NCBI GenBank assembly: GCA_945860285.1
Contig: CAMAQB010000018.1
Coordinates: forward strand, 1 to 44,249
DNA length: 44,249 nt
Source of the DNA: Akkermansia muciniphila
GTDB lineage: Bacteria; Verrucomicrobiota; Verrucomicrobiia; Verrucomicrobiales; Akkermansiaceae
Direction: 5' to 3'
Shown: positions 8,092-16,414 of the stretch, in pieces
How the letters are laid out: every line of letters begins with the position of its first letter
How positions within the stretch are numbered: the first letter of the stretch is position 1
Position numbers and translations under genes: made by a program
The notes under the pieces: generated by a model
Database searches by the model: none
The model's input: the letters and a program-made list of their open reading frames with translations, nothing else
Told to the model about the DNA's origin: nothing

Positions 8092-9083
8092 CAGACCTCC
8101 CTGCCGCCCTGGATGACAGTTGGAACCTCCTCCGCGGCAACATCCTCGACGACAACAGCATCCGTCACAACTTCCTCGGCTACAACTTCCTCGATGAAGG
8201 CTTTCTCCGCGACAACATCTTCAACGACAACATCTTCAACGACAACATCGGCTGCAACGACAACCGCTGGTGCTGCCACCAGGCTGGCGGCGAGATGCGC
8301 GGCTTCTTCATTCTGCTTCTGTTTGCGTTCCTCATTGAGTCGGGCGACTTCCGCGCGGGCTTTGGCGACGTTGTCTGACACGACAGCGGGCATGGCGGAA
8401 GCGAAAGAATGCAGAGGTGCCGGAGCGGAAATCACCGGGGTGCCGACTGCTGAAAGCTTCTCCCATTTCGCCTTGCTGGATTCCAATTCCTCGGCCAGGG
8501 CCGCTTCGCGTTTTCTTGCCTCTCCGGCGAAACGGGTGGAGTTGGCAACACTTTCGCGCATCCGTTCGAGTTCCTTGCGAAGCTCGGTGCTGTCGTCGCC
8601 CTTGCCCTGCAGGTCCAGCAACTCCGCACGGGTTTTCGACAGCTCATTCTCCAGTACGAAGATCCGCGATTTTTCATCCTTCACGGCGGCGTTGGCCTTC
8701 GAATGAAACGCGCTGATCGTCTCCTGGGCTTTTTTCAAATCGGCTTCCAGCGTGGCAATACGCTGACGTTCGAGATCAACGGATTTTTTTGTCTCGGCCA
8801 GCGACTGCGCCGCGGCCTCGTGATCCAACTTGCTGACCGACGCGGTGCGGATAGCATTCAGTTCGTTGGTCAGCGAATGATTCAATGCCTCCGATTTGTG
8901 CAATTTTTCCTGCATTTTTTTCAGGCGCACCTGGTCGTCCTTCGAATGATTGACCGGTTCGGCATGACTGCCGCGTTGTTGGACCAATTTGTGATGGAGA
9001 TACCAGCCGACAAAACCGGCGATCAGCGAGCAACCACCCAGATACGGGAGGATTTTGAGAATTAACCAGATGTTACCGTTCAT
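8091..9083 (-). CDS. Membrane-anchored coiled-coil protein with a Val/Glu repeat tail
   Basis: One N-terminal membrane helix (LILKILPYLGGCSLIAGFVGWYL) leads into a long charged coiled coil from about residue 45 to 210 (KMQEKLHKSEALNHSLTNEL, KKSVDLERQRIATLEADL). The last 70 residues are a low-complexity run of hydrophobic and acidic residues (VVVEDVVVEDVVAE..EEVVAEEVVTD). No enzymatic motif is present. It follows the BON-domain protein by 39 bp and overlaps the next gene by one base. The two envelope proteins may act together, perhaps linking the cytoplasmic membrane to other structures. Confidence 0.8.
   Translation of the reverse strand: MNGNIWLILKILPYLGGCSLIAGFVGWYLHHKLVQQRGSHAEPVNHSKDDQVRLKKMQEKLHKSEALNHSLTNELNAIRTASVSKLDHEAAAQSLAETKKSVDLERQRIATLEADLKKAQETISAFHSKANAAVKDEKSRIFVLENELSKTRAELLDLQGKGDDSTELRKELERMRESVANSTRFAGEARKREAALAEELESSKAKWEKLSAVGTPVISAPAPLHSFASAMPAVVSDNVAKARAEVARLNEERKQKQNEEAAHLAASLVAAPAVVVAADVVVEDVVVEDVVAEKAFIEEVVAEEVVTDAVVVEDVAAEEVPTVIQGGREV
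8210..8249. repeat. 15-bp in-frame tandem repeat
   Basis: CGACAACATCTTCAA occurs twice in tandem, followed by a partial third copy. It encodes the Val-Val-Glu-Asp-Val repeat of the coiled-coil protein's tail. The unit keeps the reading frame and could expand or contract by slippage. Confidence 0.85.
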
Positions 9084-9122
9084 AGCGTGTGGGAATCAAT
9101 TCGTTTTTGTTAGGGTGATCGA

Positions 9123-10052
9123 TTATTTCGGAGCGGCGTCCTTGGCGTCGGCGGAATCCTTGACGTCGCTTTTGCCGCCCTCAGTTGCGGGTGCCGCCGG
9201 AACTGCCTGTTCCGCTTTTGCCTTCGCATCCGCCTCGGCTTTTGCCTTCGACTCGGCCATGGCCTTCTCCAACTGCTGCCGCACAGCTTCGGCTTTTTTC
9301 AACTCCTCGGCCTTTTTCCTGGCGACTTCCTCCGCGCTCGGCATCGTGCGCAGGTCATTCAAAGCCATGCTCACCTGTTTCGCCGTCACCCGCGATGCCT
9401 GCAAATATTCCGCCACCTCATCGTCGGTGACTTCGGGCGGGAAGACCTTCCACTCGCCATCGCAGTTCGTCGCCGCAACCAACGATGCCTCCTTGTCCTT
9501 TTTGCCTTCGAGCAATTTCGCGAAGTCGGGCAGCGTCGCGATGGTCTTCTGCCAGTCCTTCACCGGCAGCGATTTTTCATCGACGATCGCCTGTCGATTG
9601 AGCTTCGCGCCCGGAAGATTTCCGCCAAGCGAGGAAAACAACTGCAGGCTTTGATCGGCTGACTTGAGATAGCCATCGACGCGGCGCGACTCGCCGAACG
9701 ACGTCGCGATCAGCCAGGGAGCGTGGGCCAGTTCCGGATTCACCTCGATGTTGTTGTGCACCGCGATCACCGGATTGCGCGTCGGTTGTTGATCCGGCAG
9801 GCGGACTTGTTCACGAACGATTTTTTCGACTTCGGCGCTTTGTTCCGCCGTCGCGACTTTTCCACTGAGAACCGCCTCCTGACCCGAAAAACTCACGCTC
9901 ACTTCGTCGAACACCCCTCCGTATTGTTTGCCGCTGATGGTTTTCCTCGCTGCCTCGGCAAGATCCTTTTGCACGGCGGGAAGATACAAATTCACGCCGA
10001 GGACCCAGAGCAGGAGGAAAAGAACAACGCTCAAATAGTGGTATTTTTTCAC
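9123..10052 (-). CDS. BON-domain, coiled-coil membrane protein
   Basis: From the GTG at 10052 the protein (309 residues) begins VKKYHYLSVVLFLLLWVLGVNLYLP, a signal anchor. A BON-like domain follows (residues about 35-80: FDEVSVSFSGQEAVLSGKVA, AEVEKIVREQV), then a domain containing NPVIAVHNNIEVNPELAHAPWL. The C-terminus is a long Lys/Glu/Ala coiled coil and a disordered Ala/Pro tail. In related envelope proteins BON modules precede an OmpA domain, which is absent here. The open frame extends upstream to 10205 but that would overlap the previous gene by about 95 bp, so I prefer the GTG. No clear ribosome site is visible. Confidence 0.72.
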   Translation of the reverse strand: MKKYHYLSVVLFLLLWVLGVNLYLPAVQKDLAEAARKTISGKQYGGVFDEVSVSFSGQEAVLSGKVATAEQSAEVEKIVREQVRLPDQQPTRNPVIAVHNNIEVNPELAHAPWLIATSFGESRRVDGYLKSADQSLQLFSSLGGNLPGAKLNRQAIVDEKSLPVKDWQKTIATLPDFAKLLEGKKDKEASLVAATNCDGEWKVFPPEVTDDEVAEYLQASRVTAKQVSMALNDLRTMPSAEEVARKKAEELKKAEAVRQQLEKAMAESKAKAEADAKAKAEQAVPAAPATEGGKSDVKDSADAKDAAPK

Positions 10053-10108
10053 GCGCGGACAGGTGTGGCGCACAAGCGGCCCGAGGTCAATTCTTTTCCC
10101 CCTTGATC

Positions 10109-10981
10109 TCAGGGCCAACGGACGCGGGAAAAGACCGGAAAATGGTCGGACGCGGGATGATTCCTGGCGGCGGGATAGCCGATTTCCGCTGAAACGATAT
10201 GACATGGTTTGCTGACGAGGATGTGATCCACCTTGGCCCAGCCGTCCTTGTTATTGTTCCAAAAATGCAAGGTGCGTCGCGCCTTCACGCCGGCATGCAG
10301 GGCTTGATAGGTGTCGAGCAGCGCATGGGACCAGCCGCCACTGCGACCGGCGAGCAGGTCAACCGCGGGATTGCCTTCGGTCGAATTGAAATCCCCGAGC
10401 AGCGCCACGGGTTCGTCGCGATGTTTGCGCGCATCGATGCGCTGGCTGATCAGCGTGGCGGACTTTTCGCGCGATCCCTGATGAATGTGATCCCAATGGG
10501 TGTTGAAAACCGTCAGGCCGCGACCGCTGTTGTTGTCGCGAAGATGCAACCAGGTGGCGATGCGCGGGATTTGGTTGCCCCAGGTCATCGATCCGGGCTG
10601 CTGCGGGGTGTCCGACAGCCAAAATGTGCCTGCGTCATCGGGATCGAGAGTCAATCGTTGACGTCGGTAAAAGATCCCTGAGTACTCCCCATGCTTCCTG
10701 CCATCGTCGCGACCCGCGCCGTAGAATTCGTAATCGGTCAATGACAGTCGAAGATCCGCGACCTGTGCGTTCAACGCCTCCTGCACCCCCAGCACGTCGG
10801 GATTCATGCGTCGGATGGTCGCCACCAGGCGTTGCAACCGGTCAGGCCACGAGCGCCAGGCGCGGTCCTCGTTGTTTTCGTAGCGGATGTTGTACGAGGC
10901 TAATGTCAACTCCAGCGGGGCGGCTTCCAACAAAGCTGTTAGACCGATGCTTGCCAACACGATGCGAACGGCCCGCGACAT
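10109..10981 (-). CDS. Secreted endonuclease/exonuclease/phosphatase (EEP) family hydrolase
   Basis: A signal peptide (VRIVLASIGLTALLEAAP) precedes a complete EEP fold. Visible active-site motifs are LASYNIRYENNED, VLGVQEAL (metal-binding Glu), TVFNTHWDHIHQGSREKSA, ALLGDFNSTEGNPAV (Asp and Asn) and the terminal HPASDHFPV with the catalytic Asp-His. Members cleave phosphodiesters in nucleic acids, lipids or inositol phosphates, and the substrate is unknown. The start lies 3 bp after the lysS stop, so the two genes are probably co-transcribed. Confidence 0.88.
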   Translation of the reverse strand: MSRAVRIVLASIGLTALLEAAPLELTLASYNIRYENNEDRAWRSWPDRLQRLVATIRRMNPDVLGVQEALNAQVADLRLSLTDYEFYGAGRDDGRKHGEYSGIFYRRQRLTLDPDDAGTFWLSDTPQQPGSMTWGNQIPRIATWLHLRDNNSGRGLTVFNTHWDHIHQGSREKSATLISQRIDARKHRDEPVALLGDFNSTEGNPAVDLLAGRSGGWSHALLDTYQALHAGVKARRTLHFWNNNKDGWAKVDHILVSKPCHIVSAEIGYPAARNHPASDHFPVFSRVRWP

Positions 10982-10984
10982 CGG

Positions 10985-12457
10985 CTACTCGGTTTTTTTC
11001 TTCAGTTGCGGAAAGAGCACCACGTCGCGGATTGTCGGCGCGCCGGTGAGCATCATGATCAGGCGGTCGATGCCGATGCCAATGCCACCCGCAGGCGGCA
11101 TGCCGTGTTCGAGCGTCTCGATGAATTCATAATCGACCTTCTGTTCCTCGCCGCCGGACTGGTGCTCCAGACGCTGACGCTGCACGTCGGGGTCGTTGAG
11201 TTCCGAATAGCCCGGCGAGATTTCCTGGCCATTGATGATCAATTCGTAGACCTCCACCGTTTTGCCACCGGGTGACACTTTCGCCAGCGGCACCAGTTCG
11301 GCGGCCATGCGGGTGACGAACACCGGATCGAAATTTTTCTCCTCGACCAGTTTTTCGAACACCTGCTGGATGACCTCGTGATCGACCATGCCTGCGGAAA
11401 TTTCCACGCCCAGTTCCTGGCAGCGCAGGCGGCGTTGTTCGGCGGTGATGGTAAAGAAATCGGCTCCGGCGGCGTCTTCGATCAACTCGCGATAACCGGC
11501 CCGTTTCCAGGGTCTTGTTAGATTGATGGTGCGGATCAGATTTCCCTCCTCGTCCTTGTGTTCGATGTGCAATCCGCCGCAAAATTTCTCCGCCAGCGTG
11601 CAGGTCAGTTCCTCGACGAGATCGGCCATTTCCTCGAAGTCCGAAAATGCCCAGTAGGCTTCCAGCATGGTGAACTCGGGATTGTGACGGCGCGAAATCC
11701 CCTCGTTGCGGAAATTGCGGTTGAGCTCGAAAATTTTCGTGAATCCGCCCACAAGCAGGCGTTTGAGGAAAAGTTCCGGAGCGATCCGCAAGGTAAGCGG
11801 CATTGCCAGCGCGTTGTGATAGGTTTCGAAAGGACGGGCCGCAGCGCCGCCCGCGACATCCTGCAACATCGGCGTCTCGACTTCAAGGAACCCCCGCTCC
11901 TGGAAAAAGCGGCGTATCTCCGCCACCATCAGGATCCGCTTCACAAAAATCGCCGCACTGTCCGGATTGCCCATCAGATCGAGATGTCGTTTGCGATACT
12001 TGATCTCGCGGTCGGCCACGCCATGCCACTTGTCGGGCATCGGCCGCAGCGACTTCGAAAGCACGGTGAAACTTTCGATCTTGACGGTCGGTTCGCCGGT
12101 GCGGGTGAGAAACGTTTCCCCTTCCACGCCGATCCAGTCGCCGCGATCAAGGCATTGCCAGGCCGCCGCGTCATTTTCCGACAGGGTCTTGAGTCCGAAG
12201 TAGCCTTGGATCGAACCGAGAACATCGCTCAACTGGAAAAACACCGATTTGCCCATGTCGCGCAGCGCGGTGATTCTGCCGGCAATTTTCACCTTGACTC
12301 CCTCGCTGAAATTTGTCTGCAGTTCGGCAGGGCTGGTGCTGATCACGAAGCGGGCGCCAAAGGGATCAATCCCCAGCTCCCGCAACCTGGCAAGCTTTGC
12401 GCGGCGAACAGCGATCAATTCAGCTTCGGTGGAGTGATGAGTGGTGTCTTCGGACAT
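10985..12457 (-). CDS. lysS: Lysyl-tRNA synthetase, class II
   Basis: This 490-residue enzyme charges tRNA-Lys with lysine. An OB-fold anticodon-binding domain is followed by the class II core. Motif 1 is FFQERGFLEVETPML, motif 2 FRNEGISRRHNPEFTMLEAYWA, and motif 3 GGIGIGIDRLIMMLTG near the C-terminus. I start at the ATG at 12457 (MSEDTTHHSTEAEL), which matches the family length. A TTG-initiated extension to 12544 is less likely. There is no Shine-Dalgarno sequence in front. It heads a minus-strand run of five closely spaced genes. Confidence 0.96.
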   Translation of the reverse strand: MSEDTTHHSTEAELIAVRRAKLARLRELGIDPFGARFVISTSPAELQTNFSEGVKVKIAGRITALRDMGKSVFFQLSDVLGSIQGYFGLKTLSENDAAAWQCLDRGDWIGVEGETFLTRTGEPTVKIESFTVLSKSLRPMPDKWHGVADREIKYRKRHLDLMGNPDSAAIFVKRILMVAEIRRFFQERGFLEVETPMLQDVAGGAAARPFETYHNALAMPLTLRIAPELFLKRLLVGGFTKIFELNRNFRNEGISRRHNPEFTMLEAYWAFSDFEEMADLVEELTCTLAEKFCGGLHIEHKDEEGNLIRTINLTRPWKRAGYRELIEDAAGADFFTITAEQRRLRCQELGVEISAGMVDHEVIQQVFEKLVEEKNFDPVFVTRMAAELVPLAKVSPGGKTVEVYELIINGQEISPGYSELNDPDVQRQRLEHQSGGEEQKVDYEFIETLEHGMPPAGGIGIGIDRLIMMLTGAPTIRDVVLFPQLKKKTE

Positions 12458-12630
12458 GGCAAGCACTGGCTTACGCGAGGACGCAGTCTTTGAAAACAGG
12501 GAAATGAAAACTTTTTCACAAATTTTAACTTTTCCTCTTGCCAAACTGAAAAATTCGGCTACCTCTTGTTCAGGCAGGTAACAGTTTCGTCACAATTACT
12601 TGCTTTCTTAATCATTTTTTTGGGGGTTGA

Positions 12631-12671
12631 AACCCTGTCGATAGTTCGCTGTCGGCAGGGTTTTTCTTTTT
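12631..12671 (+). terminator. Strong plus-strand terminator hairpin with a TTCG tetraloop
   Basis: AACCCTGTCGATAG pairs with CTGTCGGCAGGGTT over 14 bp (two G-T pairs) around TTCG, followed by TTTCTTTTT. The orientation with the long T-run is plus, yet no plus-strand gene ends nearby: lysS starts leftwards at 12457 and the YbjN-like gene ends leftwards at 12696. It could also serve the minus-strand gene weakly, since only three T follow on that side. The remainder of 12458-12695 holds no protein gene. Confidence 0.85.
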
Positions 12672-12695
12672 CCTGCGTGATCCACAGCCGCCAAC

Positions 12696-13211
12696 TCAAG
12701 GCAGGTCATCTTCGTCGCCCGGTACTGGCGGAATCAAATCATCCCTCTCCAGCAGCCGCTGCAGGTCGAGATCTTTCAGCAAGTCCCGCGGCGTGCGCTG
12801 GACAATCGCCGCGTAGGGAGTGATGCGGTCGAGTTCGGCAATCGCGCAATGCACCATCGAAGTGACAATGTCGGCATCGTAGCGCTCCTTTTCAAAAATG
12901 TTGGTGATCCGGAAAACCAGGAACTGGCGTTCGAGATCGAATTCGAAGCTTCCGAGGTTGAGGTACTTGTTAGCCCGGCACAGCAATTCCAGCACATAGG
13001 GGAGGTGCGCCGCCGAGAGCGCCAGCGGACATTCGCCGACCACGGCAAGGGCGTTGATCGGCGTGTACGACTGCGCGTGCAGTTGGATCTTGGTATGGTG
13101 CGCGGAAAAAGAGGCGCGCAACACGTCGCGGCCGTCGAGCAGCTCGCAGTGCCAGCCGTTGTTGCCGAAAGTGGATTCCACGGAGAGGATTTGCAGGGAT
13201 GGCGGACGCAT
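12696..13211 (-). CDS. YbjN-domain protein
   Basis: The 171-residue soluble protein matches the YbjN/type III secretion chaperone-like fold: VVGECPLALSAAHLPYVLELLCRANKYLNLGSFEFDLERQFLVFRITNIFE is the characteristic central region, with a final helix AIAELDRITPYAAIVQRTP. Family members are poorly understood and linked to stress and motility regulation. The acidic C-terminus (PVPGDEDDLP) is unusual. It starts 5 bp after the stop of the membrane-protein gene at 13217, so the two form an operon. Confidence 0.78.
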   Translation of the reverse strand: MRPPSLQILSVESTFGNNGWHCELLDGRDVLRASFSAHHTKIQLHAQSYTPINALAVVGECPLALSAAHLPYVLELLCRANKYLNLGSFEFDLERQFLVFRITNIFEKERYDADIVTSMVHCAIAELDRITPYAAIVQRTPRDLLKDLDLQRLLERDDLIPPVPGDEDDLP

Positions 13212-13216
13212 GAGGA

Positions 13217-13744
13217 TTAAGAGGATGGGATGTGGCGTTTGCTCATCAGCGTGCGGACGGCGTGATCGAGCAGCAATCGTTGGGCGGCGAGTATGGGCGA
13301 GAGCGACAGGATCACGCCAGAGGATTTTTCGGCATTGTAATGCAGCGACAAGCGCCTGGCAGCGAGATCCACATCGAGGTCGTGAACTTCATGCCAGGTG
13401 ACCAGCATCATGTGTTTCTCCGGTCGGAACAGCGGAAAAATCTCCAGACCCAGCGGCGTGAAAATCAGATAGGCGTGGCGGATGCAGCGAAATCCGTAGC
13501 GGATCAAGACCAGCGACACCGGCAGCGGCAGCAATGCGGTCCAGGCGTAGCCTTGCAGGCGCGGTGGCTCCATGTCCGTGCCCTGCGTGGCCAGGACCAG
13601 AAGTCCGAGCGACAGCGCCAGGAAAAATGCGGCGAGCACCAGCAACAAACGCCCCTGGGCTGCCCGGGTAAAACGGATTTCCTTCTCGGGAGAGCGGATT
13701 TTTTTCGGTGCGGCCATGCGGGAATCAATTTGTGAAGCCAGCAT
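13217..13744 (-). CDS. Small membrane protein with two helices and a soluble tail
   Basis: After a basic N-terminus, two hydrophobic helices (LLLVLAAFFLALSLGLLVLAT and WTALLPLPVSLVLIRYGF) are followed by a soluble domain of about 85 residues (YLIFTPLGLEIFPLFRPEKHMMLVTWHEVHDLDVDLAARRLSLHY). That layout resembles proteins with a bacterial PH-like membrane domain, which is only a suggestion. ATG codons at 13744 and 13717 are both possible; neither has a clear ribosome site. It precedes the YbjN-like gene by 5 bp. Confidence 0.7.
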   Translation of the reverse strand: MLASQIDSRMAAPKKIRSPEKEIRFTRAAQGRLLLVLAAFFLALSLGLLVLATQGTDMEPPRLQGYAWTALLPLPVSLVLIRYGFRCIRHAYLIFTPLGLEIFPLFRPEKHMMLVTWHEVHDLDVDLAARRLSLHYNAEKSSGVILSLSPILAAQRLLLDHAVRTLMSKRHIPSS

Positions 13745-13838
13745 GCCCGGAATCGCGTCACGGTCAATCGCGAAGCTCGTGCCGCATATTGTCCAAAAAT
13801 TTTCTTTCCCTGCCCCGGCAATCTGCGAGACCTAACGC

Positions 13839-14600
13839 ATGCATCGCATCGAAATCGCCCGCACACGCTTCCAACGTGTCGAGGTCTGGAAGTCCACGAT
13901 GCAGGTGGAATTCCGCGTTCAACAGGCCGTTCACGCCTGGTGGCATGCTCAGCGTTTCCTCACCGGCCTGGCGTGGGACAATCTGATCGCGGCTTCGCTG
14001 CTCCATCCTTCGGGGGCACCCGGATCGATTCTTATGCTCGGACTCGCCGGCGGCACCACCTTTCACGGACTGCGCCATTTGCTCCCCGATGCCCGGTTGA
14101 CTGCGGTCGATATCGACGGCGAAATCGTCGAACTGGCGCGAAAACACATGCACCTCAACGACCTGAACTGCGAGGTTCACATCGCCGATGCCTACGAATG
14201 GGTGAGGAACAGCACGCAGCGATTTGATGTCGTCATCGACGACGTCTATCTCGCCGGCACCAACGATGTGTTTCGTCCGGGAAACTGGGATGCCGCCGCA
14301 ATGGGGCAGTTGCAACAATTGCTCGCACCCGGAGGAATCCTGCTCACCAACCTGGTCCGCGGCACGGGTCACCGCGCACTGCAAAGCCGCATTCGCGGGC
14401 TGTTCCGCGACTCCTTTCCCTGCGTTCGCGAGGTCCGCACTCCGGCGGGACTCAACGAAACCTTGTGCGGCGGCGAAAAAATCCTGCCCGCTTCAGCACT
14501 GCGGTCGTGGCGGGAAAAATTCCGATCTTCCCGCGACCGCGACCTCTGGGATAGAATCACCGTGCGCTCCCTGCCGAACCGACAACCAAAACGATCATGA
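13839..14600 (+). CDS. Spermidine synthase-like SAM-dependent methyltransferase
   Basis: The 253 residues carry a Rossmann methyltransferase core. The glycine-rich loop is ILMLGLAGGTTFHGLRHLLP (about residues 64-83), then LTAVDIDGEIVELARKHM, then EVHIADAYEWV and FDVVIDDVYLAGT. This order and the DAY/VVIDD motifs are those of the spermidine synthase superfamily. The protein lacks convincing polyamine-site motifs, so it more likely modifies another substrate. Its stop overlaps the next ATG (ATGA), tying it to a second methyltransferase. Confidence 0.82.
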   Translation: MHRIEIARTRFQRVEVWKSTMQVEFRVQQAVHAWWHAQRFLTGLAWDNLIAASLLHPSGAPGSILMLGLAGGTTFHGLRHLLPDARLTAVDIDGEIVELARKHMHLNDLNCEVHIADAYEWVRNSTQRFDVVIDDVYLAGTNDVFRPGNWDAAAMGQLQQLLAPGGILLTNLVRGTGHRALQSRIRGLFRDSFPCVREVRTPAGLNETLCGGEKILPASALRSWREKFRSSRDRDLWDRITVRSLPNRQPKRS

Positions 14601-15982
14601 GCGACGCGGTATCCGAAGCTTACAACAACGACTCCTACCCGGCGATGAGCCATCCCGCCGGACATCCCGCCGTGATGGCCGCATCGGCATTGCTCGGGGG
14701 ACTGAAAACATCTGAGGTGGGGAAAGCGCGCATCCTCGAAATCGGTTGCTCGTCCGGCCACCACATCCTGCCCATCGCGGCGGCGTTTCCCGATACCTCG
14801 TTCACCGCAATCGATATCTCGACACCGGCGATCCAACAGGCCCGGGCACTGGCGGACCGGGCGGGCATTCGCAATGTGCAATTTCACGATGCCGATATCC
14901 TTTCGTGGACGAATCACGCGGAACCGTTCGACTACATCATCGCCCACGGCTTTTTCTCCTGGGTCGCCGACGAGGCGAAAACCGCCCTGTTGCGGCTCTG
15001 CCATGATTCGCTGAGCAAAAACGGTGTCGCCATGATCAGCTACAATACCCTGCCCGGTTGGTCGCTGCGGATACCCTTGCGGGATATCATCCAAACGCTG
15101 CGACGATTGCCATCTTGCCATGACTCATCGATTGCCGCGCTAGATTTGCTCGAATCCGCAATGAGGGGAGCGAACAGCGACTACGGTAAACATCTTCAGG
15201 CAATCATCCGCGATGCCCGCGCCAAGGGGGAACAGCAATTGAAATTCGACGACCTCGCCCCGGTCGTCGATCCCTGCTATTTCAGCCAATTCGTCCATTG
15301 GTGCCGGCAAGCGGGCCTTAAGTATCTCCATGAAAGCAACCTTGCACCCGGCAGTCCGGCGTTGCTGCCAGAAGGAGCCGCGCCGGTGTTGCAGGAATTG
15401 CGCGCCGATCCACTGCTGCAACAACAGCTCGCCGATTTTTTCACGGGCCGAACCTTCCGCACCAGCTTGCTTTGTCGGCACGATGCCGCATTGCAGACGC
15501 CCGATTTTCAGACACTCATGCGGCTGTGCGTGGAAGTCCTCGTGACCTTGCCCGAAACCGGAAATGCTGTCACCGACCGGGTTTGCGACGCCCTCCGCGC
15601 GACCCAACCTCAATGCGTTTCGATTGCTTCGTGGATCGATCAAGTCGACTCGTGCAGCCCGGAGCAAGCGGTCAGCGTGATTCTGCAACTGACGCAACTG
15701 GGCATGGTCCGCCTGCGCAGCACCCCGGTGATTTTTTCCGAGCTGATTCCGGAAAAACCCGCGCTGTCGGCATGGAACCGGGAATTCCTCAAGCAGCATA
15801 ATCCCGTGGTCGATGCCTTCCACCTGCCCTGCCAGTTCGCGGCGGACGACCGCGCGATTCTCCAATCATGCGATGGCAGCCGGAGTTTTGCGGAAATCAT
15901 CGACTCCTGCAAAAACAGCGGTCAAATCGATGCGGCTCACGCCCTGTTCCTGCACCTCGGGCGGCGCGGATTGCTGCTCTGA
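14597..15982 (+). CDS. Class I methyltransferase with a C-terminal methyltransferase regulatory domain
   Basis: The 461-residue protein begins with YNNDSYPAMSHPAGHPAV and a SAM-binding core (ARILEIGCSSGHHILPIA, FTAIDISTPAIQQAR, FDYIIAHGFFSWV). AMISYNTLPGWSLRIPLRDI then leads into a long domain with the pattern of the methyltransferase regulatory domain, and a terminal winged-helix-like part (LQSCDGSRSFAEII) follows. The target is unknown; relatives often sit beside surface or peptide-modification genes. It is translationally coupled to the preceding methyltransferase and converges on a small secreted-protein gene one base away. Confidence 0.85.
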   Translation: MSDAVSEAYNNDSYPAMSHPAGHPAVMAASALLGGLKTSEVGKARILEIGCSSGHHILPIAAAFPDTSFTAIDISTPAIQQARALADRAGIRNVQFHDADILSWTNHAEPFDYIIAHGFFSWVADEAKTALLRLCHDSLSKNGVAMISYNTLPGWSLRIPLRDIIQTLRRLPSCHDSSIAALDLLESAMRGANSDYGKHLQAIIRDARAKGEQQLKFDDLAPVVDPCYFSQFVHWCRQAGLKYLHESNLAPGSPALLPEGAAPVLQELRADPLLQQQLADFFTGRTFRTSLLCRHDAALQTPDFQTLMRLCVEVLVTLPETGNAVTDRVCDALRATQPQCVSIASWIDQVDSCSPEQAVSVILQLTQLGMVRLRSTPVIFSELIPEKPALSAWNREFLKQHNPVVDAFHLPCQFAADDRAILQSCDGSRSFAEIIDSCKNSGQIDAAHALFLHLGRRGLLL

Positions 15983-15983
15983 A

Positions 15984-16280
15984 TCAACCCTGCGCTTTCA
16001 CATCGATCACGTGATAGAACTTGGCACGCCGCCCGAGGGCATCGATGAGTTGTTCCTTGGTCGGTGATGCATCCTTGCTGCAGATCACAAAAATTCGCTG
16101 GTTCGCCGCGGGAGCTTTGTCGCGAGGCAGGATCAGGACTTCCGTCACGCCGGGAAGTTTTTCCCAGATGCTCTGGATCGCCAACTGGCGGGTGCGGCAG
16201 CCCGATCCATCGACCAGCACCCGGCAATCCGCAGCCAGGGCGGCCTGAACCAGTAAAATGACGAGCAGTAAAACCTTCAC
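15984..16280 (-). CDS. Small secreted protein, possible HMA-like fold without CxxC
   Basis: From a GTG at 16280 the 98-residue product starts VKVLLLVILLVQAALAADC, a clear signal peptide. The mature part (CRVLVDGSGCRTRQLAIQSI, GVTEVLILPRDKAPAANQR, ASPTKEQLIDALGRRAKFYHVIDV) has the beta-alpha-beta beta-alpha-beta spacing of heavy-metal-associated domains. The usual CxxC is replaced by Cys-X8-Cys spread along the first strand and loop. Metal binding is therefore uncertain. The longer frame to 16358 would hide the signal peptide. It is divergent from pilB. Confidence 0.68.
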   Translation of the reverse strand: MKVLLLVILLVQAALAADCRVLVDGSGCRTRQLAIQSIWEKLPGVTEVLILPRDKAPAANQRIFVICSKDASPTKEQLIDALGRRAKFYHVIDVKAQG

Positions 16281-16396
16281 GACAGCGAATGTAGCGCGGA
16301 TTCGCTGACACGCAAGTCGGGTGGGCAAATGCCGCCTAACCCCACGGCGCGCAAACATTTTTCCAAGACAAGTTTGCCAAGCAGCGGTTTTTGTAA

Positions 16397-16411
16397 GACA
16401 AGAATCTTGTC
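16397..16411. promoter_or_regulatory. Perfect palindrome immediately before pilB
   Basis: GACAAGAATCTTGTC is a perfect palindrome with 7-bp arms and a one-base centre, ending 3 bp before the ATG at 16415. A half site, AAGACAAG, recurs at 16365-16372, about 30 bp upstream. The place and symmetry suggest an operator controlling pilB-pilC or the divergent secreted-protein gene. The binding protein is unknown. Confidence 0.6.
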
Positions 16412-16414
16412 ACC

